Assembly (NCBI RefSeq): GCF_001442755.1
Contig: NZ_CP006368.1
Span: forward strand, 62,001-126,000
Source: Aureimonas sp. AU20
GTDB taxonomy: Bacteria > Pseudomonadota > Alphaproteobacteria > Rhizobiales > Rhizobiaceae
Direction of reading: 5' to 3'
Length of the DNA stretch: 64,000 bases
A model generated the notes under the pieces. It was not told where the DNA came from. It saw nothing but the letters and a program-made list of their open reading frames with translations, and did not search any database. Below are positions 18,114-26,274 of this stretch, piece after piece (within the stretch, counting starts at the first letter, position 1; every line of letters begins with the position of its first letter). The position numbers and the translations under genes are program-made.

Positions 18114-19237
18114 TGCGCGGCCTCCGCCGGCTCGGCCCCGGTCGCGTCCGCTTCGGCCGGAGCCGCCGCGCGCTCGGCGTTCAGCCGGCGCAGGAGGTGG
18201 AGCTCGGCCTGGAAGTCGACGTAATGGGGCAGTTTCAGATGTTCCACGAAGCCGGTCGAGGCGACGTTGTCGCAATGGGACAGGACGAACTCTTCGTCCT
18301 GCGCCGGGGCCAGACGCTCCTCGTCGAACTCGTCCGCCCGCAAGGCGCGGTCGACGAGGCTCATGGCCATGGCCTTGCGCTCGCTCTGGCCGAAGACGAG
18401 GCCGTAGCCGCGCGTGAAGCGGGCCTCGCCCCCCTTGGGCGCGGAGAATTGCGCGATCATCTGGCATTCGGTCAGCCGCGCGCGGCCGATCACGACGGGA
18501 AAGCCGAGTTCGGGCAGGTCCACCTCGATCTCCACCAGCCCGATGCGGATCTCGCCGACGAACGGGTGGTTGCGCCCGTAGCCGCGCTGGGTGGAATAGC
18601 CGAGGGCCAGGAGAAAGCCCTCGTCGCCGCGCGCCAGCGCCTGGAGCCGGAGGTCGCGCCCGGCCGGAAAGTCCAGCGGATCGCGCGTGATGTCGCCGGG
18701 CTCGCCCCAGCCCTCCGCCGGCCCATCGCCGTCCGGCTCGATCAGGCCTTCGCCGCGCAGAAGATCGGTGACGCGCGGCGCCTTCGCCTCGTCCTCGCGG
18801 GCGCGGCGCTCCGGCTGGGGAACCGGCTCGTCGCCGGCCATGGCGGGGTCGAGCAGCCGGTGCGTGTAGTCGAAGGTCGGCCCCAGCAGCTGGCCGCCGG
18901 GCAGGTCCTTGTAGGTGGCCGAAACGCGGCGCTCCAGCTGCATGGCGCCCGTGTCCACCGGCTCGGCGGCGCGAAAACGCGGCAGCGTGGTGCGATAGGC
19001 GCGCAGCAGGAAGATCGCCTCGATCAGGTCGCCCCGCGCCTGCCGGATGGCGATGGCGGCAAGCTCGGGATCGTAGAGCGAGCCCTCGGCCATGACTCGG
19101 TCCACCGCCAGCGAAAGCTGTCCGGTGATCTGGTCGAGCGTCAGCGCGGGCACGTCCCGCTCGCCGCGCCGACGGTCGGCGAGCAGCTTGTGGGCGTTGC
19201 GGATGGCGGCTTCCCCGCCCTTGACGGCGACGTACAT
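18110..19237 (-). CDS. phnI: C-P lyase core subunit PhnI
   Basis: Core subunit of 375 residues. With PhnG, PhnH and PhnL it attaches ATP's ribose triphosphate to the phosphonate, displacing adenine; PhnI itself has nucleosidase activity in E. coli. It begins MYVAVKGGEAAIRNAHKLLA, the standard PhnI start. The C-terminal EFVLSHCDNVASTGFVEHLKLPHYVDFQ region is preserved. The gene overlaps phnJ by 4 bp and follows phnH by 1 bp. Confidence 0.95.
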   Translation of the reverse strand: MYVAVKGGEAAIRNAHKLLADRRRGERDVPALTLDQITGQLSLAVDRVMAEGSLYDPELAAIAIRQARGDLIEAIFLLRAYRTTLPRFRAAEPVDTGAMQLERRVSATYKDLPGGQLLGPTFDYTHRLLDPAMAGDEPVPQPERRAREDEAKAPRVTDLLRGEGLIEPDGDGPAEGWGEPGDITRDPLDFPAGRDLRLQALARGDEGFLLALGYSTQRGYGRNHPFVGEIRIGLVEIEVDLPELGFPVVIGRARLTECQMIAQFSAPKGGEARFTRGYGLVFGQSERKAMAMSLVDRALRADEFDEERLAPAQDEEFVLSHCDNVASTGFVEHLKLPHYVDFQAELHLLRRLNAERAAAPAEADATGAEPAEAAQ

Positions 19238-19238
19238 T

Positions 19239-19847
19239 TCAAGCCTCCGCGATGCGTGTGGAGCGCGGCAGGGCGATCAGCCCGTCGCCCGCCACGAGAA
19301 CGAGATCGTGACCGCGCGGAAACAGCGCGCGATTGCCGGCGCGGGCCGCGAGGAACCCCGCCGGCAGGCCTTGCGGGGCGATGGTGCGGACCGTCTCGAT
19401 GCCGGGGCCCGTGAGAACGAGCGGCGCGCCGCCTTCCAGGCATTCCACCGGCAGGATCAGGGTCGCGGCGCGGTCGGGATAGGCGTCGGTGCCGATACCG
19501 AAGCGGCCCCAGCCGGCGGGGTCCGAACCGAGGGTGAGCAGCGCGAAGGCGGCCTCGCCCGGCGCCGCGACGAGGCTGGCGCCGGTGTGGAAGCCGAGCC
19601 AGGCGGCAGCCGCGCCGGCCTCCGCGCCCTCCAGAAAGATCGACGCGTCGGCATCGGCCAGCGTCAGCAGAAACACGGCGGCGGCCGGCGCGAGCGGTGC
19701 CGGCGCCTCCACCGAGGCGGCGAGACGGGCGATCGTGCCGGGCGCGGCGAAGGCGTCCATCACGGCGCGAAAGGCGTCTTGCGAGCCCAGAACCGGGTCC
19801 TGGAAGCCGCCCGAGACGGCGAGGGCGGAAAGGGAAGCCTGTGTCAT
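19239..19847 (-). CDS. phnH: C-P lyase core subunit PhnH
   Basis: Core-complex subunit of 202 residues, structurally related to PLP-dependent transferases but without cofactor in E. coli. The motif SGGFQDPVLGSQDAFRAVMDA at the N-terminus and ECLEGGAPLVLTGPGI further on are typical. The start overlaps the phnG stop by 4 bp and the stop lies 1 bp before phnI, indicating tight stoichiometric coupling of the core subunits. Confidence 0.94.
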   Translation of the reverse strand: MTQASLSALAVSGGFQDPVLGSQDAFRAVMDAFAAPGTIARLAASVEAPAPLAPAAAVFLLTLADADASIFLEGAEAGAAAAWLGFHTGASLVAAPGEAAFALLTLGSDPAGWGRFGIGTDAYPDRAATLILPVECLEGGAPLVLTGPGIETVRTIAPQGLPAGFLAARAGNRALFPRGHDLVLVAGDGLIALPRSTRIAEA

Positions 19848-20326
19848 GCCTGATCCTCGCCTCGAACCAGCGTGAAGAAATCCACCCGCGTCGCCTCGGT
19901 CTCGGCGGCACGATCGCTCTGCGTGTCAGTGTCGGCCTGGAGGAGCGGGGCGACGATCTCGCGCTCGATCCGCTCCTGCCACTCCGGGTGCTGCCAGAGC
20001 GCGTCGCAATGGGCGGCGAGCCGCGCCTTGTCGCTGTCGCGCCCCAGGATCATGGCGTGTCCGACCTCGCCGGTGCCCAGCCGCACCGTGGCGCGGCAGA
20101 CGCTGGCCTCGCCCAGATTGAACGGCGCTCCGCCTCCGCCCGCCCGGCCGCGCAGCATGACGAGGCCGATCTCGGGCCCGCGCACCGGCCGCGCCGGCGG
20201 GGCGGCCTCGCAGACCTGGCCGTGCAGCACGCGCAGCACGGCACCATCGGCCAGCGCGAAGGCGCCGATGGCGCGGCGACGGCGTTCCTGAAACGAGATG
20301 TCCGGGTCGGAGGAGGGCTGGAGCAT
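19844..20326 (-). CDS. phnG: C-P lyase core subunit PhnG
   Basis: First gene of the C-P lyase operon, 160 residues, encoding the small core subunit. The family features VRGPEIGLVMLRGRAGG and FNLGEASVCRATVRL, then GHAMILGRD, are visible. Its start at 20324-20326 lies about 70 bp downstream of a Pho box read on the same strand. Overlaps phnH by 4 bp. Confidence 0.93.
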   Translation of the reverse strand: MLQPSSDPDISFQERRRRAIGAFALADGAVLRVLHGQVCEAAPPARPVRGPEIGLVMLRGRAGGGGAPFNLGEASVCRATVRLGTGEVGHAMILGRDSDKARLAAHCDALWQHPEWQERIEREIVAPLLQADTDTQSDRAAETEATRVDFFTLVRGEDQA

Positions 20327-20344
20327 GGGTCGGTCCGCTCATTG

Positions 20345-20369
20345 GTCTATTTGTTTAGACATTTAGTCT
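20345..20369. promoter_or_regulatory. Candidate PhnF operator
   Basis: GTCTA (20345-20349) and TAGAC (20356-20360) form an inverted repeat with a 6-nt spacer, and AGAC/GTCT (20357-20360, 20366-20369) gives a second, overlapping dyad. The site lies between the Pho-box promoter and phnG, where a bound repressor would block transcription. GntR/HutC-type regulators of the PhnF family commonly recognise GTCTA/TAGAC-type dyads. Binding by the adjacent phnF product is inferred. Confidence 0.6.
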
Positions 20370-20396
20370 GGACGATCCTTCTTTATCCGTCCATCG

Positions 20397-20414
20397 GTGA
20401 CATCAGGATGACAG
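20397..20414 (-). promoter_or_regulatory. Pho box driving the phn operon
   Basis: On the minus strand the sequence reads CTGTCAT-CCTG-ATGTCAC, two 7-bp half-sites with the standard 4-bp spacer. Thirteen of 14 half-site positions agree with the PhoB consensus. A -10-like GATAAA follows about 9 bp downstream, then the candidate PhnF dyad and phnG. Phosphate starvation control by PhoB is therefore expected. Confidence 0.75.
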
Positions 20415-20440
20415 GCGCGAATCTTTGGGCGCGAATCTTT
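20414..20440. repeat. Tandem 13-bp direct repeat at the phnF start region
   Basis: GGCGCGAATCTTT occurs at 20414-20426 and again at 20428-20440 with a 14-bp period, just upstream of the phnF start. It looks like a recent tandem duplication in the leader and moves the Pho box 14 bp further from phnF. Confidence 0.6.
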
Positions 20441-20454
20441 TGGCGGGAGCGGGC

Positions 20455-21174
20455 GTGAACGAGACGGACGAGGGCGTGACGCGCTGGCGGCGGGTGGCCG
20501 ACAAGATCCGCTCCGCGATCATGGACGGCGCCTTCGCGGACAAGCTGCCGCCGGAAACGGAGCTGGCCGACAGTTTCGGCGTGAACCGGCACACGGTTCG
20601 GCGCGCGATCCAGTCGCTCGCCAGCGAAGGGCTGCTGCGGGCCGAGCGCGGCCGGGGCACGTTCGTCAACGCGCCGGCGCGCCGGCTCGCCTATCCCATC
20701 GGCCCGCGCACGCGCTTCTCCGAAAACGTCACGGCGCAGGGGCGCACGCCGGGCGGGCGCCTGATCCGGGCGGACGCCACGCGCGCCGACGCCGCGCTCG
20801 CCGCGCTTCTCGGCTGCGCGCCGGGCGCGCCGCTGCATCGGCTGGAAACGCTCAGCGTCGCCAATGGCGTTCCGCTGTCGATCGCGACCTCGCATTTCAG
20901 CGTGGAGCGCTTTCCCGGCATCGTGCGAGCCTATGCCGAGACCGGCTCGGTGACGGAGGCGCTGAAGCTGGAAGGCGTCTCGGACTATCGTCGGCGCGAA
21001 ACGCGCATCACGGCCGAGCGCGTCCACCCGCTCGACGCCGACCATCTGGCGACCTCGCCCGACTCGATCGTGCTGGTCAGCATGGCGGTGGATGTCGATC
21101 TCGACAACCGCCCGGTGCAGGTGATCCGGGCGCGCTTCCCCGCCGATCGCATGGAGCTGGTGCTGCGGCCTTGA
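20455..21174 (+). CDS. phnF: GntR/HutC-family regulator PhnF
   Basis: Regulator of 239 residues. The N-terminal winged helix is RWRRVADKIRSAIMDGAFAD, then SFGVNRHTVRRAIQSLASEG, and the C-terminal UTRA ligand domain contains RLETLSVANGVPLSIATSHF. The GTG at 20455-20457 is chosen because GGGAG lies 5 bp upstream; an earlier in-frame TTG at 20425 lies inside the tandem repeat. It is divergent from the phn operon and probably represses it through the GTCTA/TAGAC dyad. No other phosphonate gene follows it. Confidence 0.92.
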   Translation: MNETDEGVTRWRRVADKIRSAIMDGAFADKLPPETELADSFGVNRHTVRRAIQSLASEGLLRAERGRGTFVNAPARRLAYPIGPRTRFSENVTAQGRTPGGRLIRADATRADAALAALLGCAPGAPLHRLETLSVANGVPLSIATSHFSVERFPGIVRAYAETGSVTEALKLEGVSDYRRRETRITAERVHPLDADHLATSPDSIVLVSMAVDVDLDNRPVQVIRARFPADRMELVLRP

Positions 21175-21207
21175 CCTCGCGCGCGGCGCGCAGAAGCCCG
21201 AACGACG

Positions 21208-21237
21208 AAAGGGCAGCCCGCGCCGCCCCTTTTGCTT
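21208..21237 (+). terminator. Likely rho-independent terminator after phnF
   Basis: AAAGGGC and GCCCCTTT form a stem with one bulge, followed by TTTTGCTTT. It lies 34 bp after the phnF stop in the gap before the convergent glycosyltransferase gene. Confidence 0.5.
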
Positions 21238-21265
21238 TCAATCGAATGTCCGGCCCCGCGTGGCC

Positions 21266-23782
21266 TCAGGCCAGCATCTCGCGCAGCGCCGCCACGGTGC
21301 CGGGCACGTCAAGGCGCCAGCGGCGCTGGCTCGGGCGCGGGTCGGTCCGGTCCTCCTCGCCGATCACGACGCCGTAGGCGAGACCGAGCGAGCTGAAGAG
21401 ATTGGTGTGCGCGTCGAGAAAGACGCCCGTGCTTTCGATCGTCACGACCTGCGTCTCGGGCTGGCAGAACACGGTGTTGAACATGGCCGCGCCGCCGAGG
21501 CCCACCACCACCCGCGCCTTGGCGAAGAGCGCCACCTGCTCGGCGAAGGAAAGATGCTCCGGCTCCACCACGGTGAAGCCGAGCGGCACCAGCGCGTCGA
21601 TCAGCTCCTCCTCGTTCAGGAGGCCGCGATAGGCGCCGCCCTTGCGGGTTCGGCTGAGGCGGGACAGGAAGACGCGCTCCGGTGCGGGCGCCGCGCTGCC
21701 ATGGGCCAGCCGCTCCGCCAGATCGCGAAAGATGTCGCGCTCGTGCGGGGCGAGGATCAGGTCCCGCCCGACCATGCGCAGGAGGCTGACGCTCTCGCAC
21801 CAATAGGTCGCGCCGCGCCGCTGCTCGACGATGTCCTCGTCGGCGAGGCCGAAGGTCTGGAGAAGGCTGCGCTGCCAGGGATGCTGGCGCTCGCACAGGA
21901 AACGGTCGTACCGGTCCCGATGGCTCGCGAAGTGATGCATGCCGGGCAGGCCGAGAAGCAGCCACATGCCCCAATTGTCCGGCTCGTCCGGCGTGCCGAG
22001 AAAGATCGACCCTTCGAGATGCTCGGCCCGCTCCAGCGCCTCGCGCGCCAGAACCGCCCCGCCTTCGTGCAGCTGCAGGCCGGTCGCGGCGTTCTCGTAG
22101 GTGCCGTGCGCGCGGGCCATGCGCAGAAGATCGTCCTCGCCATGCACGGTGTATCGGTCGAAGAAGCGGCCCGAGCGGACGATCCCGTTGAAGCCGACGA
22201 TCCCGGCATTCTCGAAACGGTCCACCGCGCGGCCCTGCGTCAGCCGCTCCACTTTGTAGATGCGCGAGACGTCGGGCTCCTCGCCCGAAAGGTTCAGGAG
22301 AAAGCGCGGCAGGGTCTTGGCCCAGGTCTCGCGCGGCGCCATGATCTCGCGAGAGAACAGGCTCTCGTCCCCCGGCCGGGGCGCGACCACCGGCACGAAG
22401 GCGGCCTCCGCCGCTTCGGGCGGCTCGGCGTCGGGTTCGGCGGGTTCCAGTTGAACCGCGCGCAGGGCGACCACGGAGCGCTCGCCCGTCTGCAACTCGT
22501 TGAGCGTGGTGGCGCGAAGGCGCACTCGCAGCCCGTCCCGCGCCCGGGCGGGGAAGGCGAGCGACAGAGTGGCGGCGCGCGACCCGTCCGACATCTCGCA
22601 CGCGGTGCGGGCGATCTCTGCTTCGCCCTGGAAGGCCGTCAGTTCGAGGCGCAGGGGCGCCACCGTCGCGATGGGGATTTCCGCCTCGGCCCGAAGCCGC
22701 GTCGCCCCAAGCAGGCGAACGTTTCGCCATTCCAGCGCGGTCTCCGGCTTCGAGGGCTCGGAGGCATGAAGCAGGAACTGGCTGTCCACCTGGCGGGACC
22801 AGTCGTGGCCATGGAGAAGCACGGCCTCGCCCCAGCCGAAATCATGCTCGCCGCCCGTGCTGCCGACCTCCGTCTTGGAGGGAAAAGGCAGCGCGCGAGG
22901 CCCGGGCCCCAGATGCGCTGCGACGGCGCCTTGCACTGCTTCCCATTCGGCGAAGGGCGCGGCTTCCAGCGCTTGGCGCAAAAGGGCCGAAAGCGCCTCG
23001 CCCTTCGATCCCGAGCGGGGGAGGGAGGCGGCGAGGACCCGCTCCGACAGGGTTTCGAGGCGGGCGAAATACGCCGCTTGGTCCGTCTCGCCCAGCACGA
23101 GCAGCCAGAAGGGCGCGCCCCCGCCAAGCCGCGTCAGTTCCGCCTGGATCATGGCGAGAAGCGCCGGTTCGACCGGCTCGGCGCCCGCAAGCACCAGGAT
23201 CAAGCCGCCGCCGGCGAGGCGCGCGCGAAAACGGCGGCCGAGGTCCCGCATCCGATCCGCCTCGCGCCGATACAAGCCGCGCTCGCGCATGGCGTCGCGA
23301 TCGAAACGCCAGTCGTCCCCGGCCGGCATTTCGGTGAGGTCCGAGCGCCATTCTGCGCCATGATGGCGCTCGCGCACCCAGCCCGGCGAAGCGGGCGAAA
23401 GGTCGGCTCGCCGGAAGAGGCGCGTCAGGTCGTCGTGAAGCAGGGTGAGAAGCTGATGGGGGCGAAGGCGGGCGCGGCCGAACAGGCTGTCCCCCTCGAC
23501 GCCGAGCTGTCGCAGGGGCGCAAGGAACTTGTCCTGCCCCAGGAGAATTTCGAAACGCGCCGCGTCCGAGGTGCTGAAAGGGGCCAGCGGGGGCTCGCTC
23601 GGTGCTGGTGGCGTGACCGACGCCTTGGGTCCTATCAGCGAGTGGCCGAGGTCGACCCCGGCGGGGTCGGGTGGAGTCAGGAACGGCGGTATGGTCGACA
23701 AGACCCGGCGGGCCAATGCCAGCGACGTTTCAGACGGGCTTTCGGGCGTCGGGGCGAGGGCGTCGGACATGGCGGCGGGCAA
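21266..23782 (-). CDS. GT61-type glycosyltransferase with an N-terminal extension domain
   Basis: Protein of 838 residues. The last 350 or so residues match glycosyltransferase family 61 (DUF563): RVFLSRLSRTRKGGAYRGLLN and a fold with VGLGGAAMFNTVFC, where the nucleotide sugar is expected. The first 300 residues resemble the DUF1796 papain-like domain found in bacterial capsule-type proteins (SLFGRARLRPHQLL and YRREADRMRDLGRRF), but the usual N-terminal Cys context is not clear. A middle beta-rich segment links the two. No membrane segment is seen, so it is probably cytoplasmic and builds a surface polysaccharide or glycoprotein. It stands alone, with no polysaccharide genes adjacent. Confidence 0.75.
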   Translation of the reverse strand: MPAAMSDALAPTPESPSETSLALARRVLSTIPPFLTPPDPAGVDLGHSLIGPKASVTPPAPSEPPLAPFSTSDAARFEILLGQDKFLAPLRQLGVEGDSLFGRARLRPHQLLTLLHDDLTRLFRRADLSPASPGWVRERHHGAEWRSDLTEMPAGDDWRFDRDAMRERGLYRREADRMRDLGRRFRARLAGGGLILVLAGAEPVEPALLAMIQAELTRLGGGAPFWLLVLGETDQAAYFARLETLSERVLAASLPRSGSKGEALSALLRQALEAAPFAEWEAVQGAVAAHLGPGPRALPFPSKTEVGSTGGEHDFGWGEAVLLHGHDWSRQVDSQFLLHASEPSKPETALEWRNVRLLGATRLRAEAEIPIATVAPLRLELTAFQGEAEIARTACEMSDGSRAATLSLAFPARARDGLRVRLRATTLNELQTGERSVVALRAVQLEPAEPDAEPPEAAEAAFVPVVAPRPGDESLFSREIMAPRETWAKTLPRFLLNLSGEEPDVSRIYKVERLTQGRAVDRFENAGIVGFNGIVRSGRFFDRYTVHGEDDLLRMARAHGTYENAATGLQLHEGGAVLAREALERAEHLEGSIFLGTPDEPDNWGMWLLLGLPGMHHFASHRDRYDRFLCERQHPWQRSLLQTFGLADEDIVEQRRGATYWCESVSLLRMVGRDLILAPHERDIFRDLAERLAHGSAAPAPERVFLSRLSRTRKGGAYRGLLNEEELIDALVPLGFTVVEPEHLSFAEQVALFAKARVVVGLGGAAMFNTVFCQPETQVVTIESTGVFLDAHTNLFSSLGLAYGVVIGEEDRTDPRPSQRRWRLDVPGTVAALREMLA

Positions 23783-24187
23783 TCCAGCAAGGCAGGCTGC
23801 AGCCTAAAGATGGATCGTTGAGGAAGCGATAAAGCGGCGGGCTCTCCCGCAAGGCCGTGGCTCGTAGGCGCTATGATTCAGGGACGTAAAGCAGATCTGC
23901 GCGGTCTCCCTGCGTCGATCCCAAGCGTGACGCCTTTCCAAATGAAGGGCGTGGAAATGCTCTGTCGCAAAGTTTCCCCGGCCTTTCCGAAGCTGGAGTG
24001 GTCATCCCGCCATGCGTCCATCCGACAGACCATCCAACCGAGCGCGGGATGAAACAAGAAAGCTGAAGCTGGCGGAAGCGGGGACGACATCGCGGGTTCT
24101 TGACAGCCCTTCGCCAGCCGGCGTCACATGCCGGCTTCGTGCCTCGATCCGCTATCCCAGATGGAGCGGCATTTGGTACACAGCGAC
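23783..24187. other. Intergenic region without recognisable gene
   Basis: About 400 bp between the divergent glycosyltransferase and YigZ-family genes. Short open frames occur on both strands, but none has a recognisable product or a good ribosome-binding site. Both promoters presumably lie here; no strong dyad was seen. Confidence 0.5.
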
Positions 24188-24796
24188 ATGAGCATCCTCC
24201 ACACGCCCGTGTCAGAGTCGCGAGCCCGGCAAGACATCAAGAAGAGCCGGTTTCTCGCCATTGCCGACACAATCTCGAGCGTCGAGGCGGCGCAGGCGTT
24301 CGTGGGGCTGCATGCCGATCCCACAGCCCATCACAATTGTTGGGCTTGGCGGTTCGGACAGAGCTACCGGTTCACGGACGATGGCGAGCCGAGCGGAACG
24401 GCTGGGAAGCCCATCCTGCAGGCGATCGATGGGCAAGGGCTGGATCGCGTCGTCGTGATGGTAACGCGGTGGTTCGGAGGCGTTCGTCTTGGCACCGGTG
24501 GTCTCATCCGCGCCTATGGCGGCACGGCCGCGCTCTGCCTCCATAATGCCGAGAAGGTGCCGCTTCTTGAAACGATACCGGCCACTTTGACGTGCCAGTT
24601 CGGCGATCTCGCGCTTCTGCAAGCTCGGATCGGCGCCCAGGCTGGCGTGGAAATTCAAAGCACGCGCTTCAACGACACGGGCGCCCAATGGTCGCTCGCC
24701 ATCCCCCGCGACAAGGTCGATACGATGTCGCGCCTGGTGAACGATCTGACGCATGGGCGGGCCGACCTGCGCTTCGATGAGCTCTGCCGCGAATAG
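24188..24796 (+). CDS. YigZ/IMPACT family protein (UPF0029)
   Basis: Protein of 202 residues. The N-terminal IMPACT domain is clear: KSRFLAIADTISS, then the signature HHNCWAWRFG, DDGEPSGTAGKPIL and VTRWFGGVRLGTGGLIRAYG. The C-terminal 70 residues fit the DUF1949 extension. The family is widespread and linked to translation and ribosome-associated functions, though its role in bacteria is not settled. The ATG at 24188-24190 begins MSILHTPVSES; an upstream ATG in the same frame adds 20 unlikely residues. Confidence 0.9.
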   Translation: MSILHTPVSESRARQDIKKSRFLAIADTISSVEAAQAFVGLHADPTAHHNCWAWRFGQSYRFTDDGEPSGTAGKPILQAIDGQGLDRVVVMVTRWFGGVRLGTGGLIRAYGGTAALCLHNAEKVPLLETIPATLTCQFGDLALLQARIGAQAGVEIQSTRFNDTGAQWSLAIPRDKVDTMSRLVNDLTHGRADLRFDELCRE

Positions 24797-24983
24797 TCAG
24801 CCGGACCGCGAAGCTTCCTGTTTTTTACTTCTGAGGGGATGGAAGGCTGAACGAGCCGTTCCCAGGCCGAAGCCTCACATCGGGTCCGCCTATTCGGCAT
24901 ACGGAGCGAAGTGGCTCTATCTATTGCGCTCGCCTCTCAAGCCATCGCGCTCTCGTCTCGTTCCCTGTCCTGACAGGATACGA

Positions 24984-26015
24984 CTATCCCCCCTCGCTTT
25001 CCGATTGGTCGGGTCTGCTCAAGACGTTCTTCCAGAAGTCGAAGAGCATTCGACCACTCAGCGGGAAGCGGGTCGTCCCTGTCGATCTCGCAACGCGCGG
25101 AGAACAGCCGAAACGACGATTGAAGGCTTTCGAGAAATGCGCCGTGCTGTCGAAGCCGAGGAGGTTTGCGATCTCGCCGATCGACCGATGATCTTCCGGG
25201 TGGAAGAGAATGGCGCGGGCCGCCTCCAGCCGCAGTTCCATGATGAACCTGGAAACGCCTCCAAGAGGCTGGAAGGCGCGATAGAGCGTCGAGCGGGCGA
25301 TCTCGAGATCGACGGAGATCGATTCCGGCGTGAGATGGGAAGCCGATAGGTTCTGCCGGATATGCCGCTCCACTCTGGTTCGAATGGCGGAGGGCGCAAA
25401 GGCTCGGTTCGTGTCCTGGCACAGCAGGAGTTCGTCGAGCGCGGCGGCGATCAGGCAAAGCGAGGCGCGAGTGATCCGTTCGGCTTCCTCCACCGGCAGC
25501 ATCGGCAGGTGACGGGCAAGGGAGATCATGTGGTCCATCAGAAACTGTGCGCTGACCGACCGGAAGACGTGACCATGCAAGTCCGGGATCGATGGAACCA
25601 GCTTGGCCAATGCCTGCCTTGGAACGTTGATCATCACCCACCGGCTATCGGTCGAAAGGCCAACCGATGGTCGGGCCGTGTCCAGACCGATCAACTCGCC
25701 GTCGCCGAAGTCGAACAGCTTGCCGTCGGCGTTCCCCGCCCAGCGCCCTTCGGCAAAAACGACGAAGACGAGATTCGTCTCGTCACCCTTGGTTGCGTTC
25801 GGCGGACGGTCCACCCAGGCGGAGGTGGTCTTCCCAGCCATGACGACGAGCGGATCGAGCAGCCAGGCGGCTGCGTCCATCTCGAAGTCTTGCATATCGC
25901 GCCCGGCCGGAAGGCGAATATCATATTGCGGGAGAACAGCTCGCCACCGATGGAAGGCCCCCTCCGGGCCGAGGTCGGCGCTGCTGATCCGAACGGACGG
26001 CAAGTGCTGGCTCAT
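24984..26015 (-). CDS. AraC-family transcriptional regulator (paralogue A)
   Basis: Regulator of 343 residues with an N-terminal AraC-binding-like sensor domain and a C-terminal double helix-turn-helix (LTPESISVDLEIARSTLYRAF and EDHRSIGEIANLLGFDSTAHFSKAFNRRFGCSPR). It is divergent from the orphan gene at 26275, with a 40-bp dyad between them. It shares DLHGHVFRS and the HPExHRSIGEIA...FDSxAxFSKxFxRRFGC block with the regulator at 27091, so the two are paralogues. The effector is unknown. Confidence 0.9.
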   Translation of the reverse strand: MSQHLPSVRISSADLGPEGAFHRWRAVLPQYDIRLPAGRDMQDFEMDAAAWLLDPLVVMAGKTTSAWVDRPPNATKGDETNLVFVVFAEGRWAGNADGKLFDFGDGELIGLDTARPSVGLSTDSRWVMINVPRQALAKLVPSIPDLHGHVFRSVSAQFLMDHMISLARHLPMLPVEEAERITRASLCLIAAALDELLLCQDTNRAFAPSAIRTRVERHIRQNLSASHLTPESISVDLEIARSTLYRAFQPLGGVSRFIMELRLEAARAILFHPEDHRSIGEIANLLGFDSTAHFSKAFNRRFGCSPRVARSTGTTRFPLSGRMLFDFWKNVLSRPDQSESEGG

Positions 26016-26180
26016 GGACGCGTGACCTCGCGGATCGACGCCGTCCTTCCCGAACCTGTTGTCGTCAGCCTGCCCGATGGCACCGCTGGGTCAGGGACCG
26101 TTCGCGCGTCCGTGTCATGCCGGGTTCGAAACCGGATATCGATGGAAACCGGATAAGCCATATTCCCCCCTATAACTTAC

Positions 26181-26220
26181 CGACTCTTCTCTACTCGACC
26201 GGTCGAATTGATAAGAGCCG
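26181..26220. promoter_or_regulatory. 40-bp interrupted palindrome upstream of the orphan gene
   Basis: A perfect 12-bp palindrome TCGACCGGTCGA (26195-26206) is centred in a larger dyad: CTCTT (26184-26188) and AAGAG (26213-26217) lie symmetrically 6 bp to each side, and CG/CG close the ends. Sixteen of 20 arm positions pair. It lies between the divergent araC-type gene and the gene starting at 26275. It could be a two-dimer operator or an RNA hairpin in a leader. Confidence 0.6.
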
Positions 26221-26274
26221 GTATTCTACATTGAGACGAACAGCCAAAACCCCGAACTTGCAGCTGGTCCGTCC

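Noticed and set aside
21260..23821. 853-codon open frame antisense to the glycosyltransferase
   Set aside because: No recognisable protein; the minus-strand frame carries GT61 motifs.
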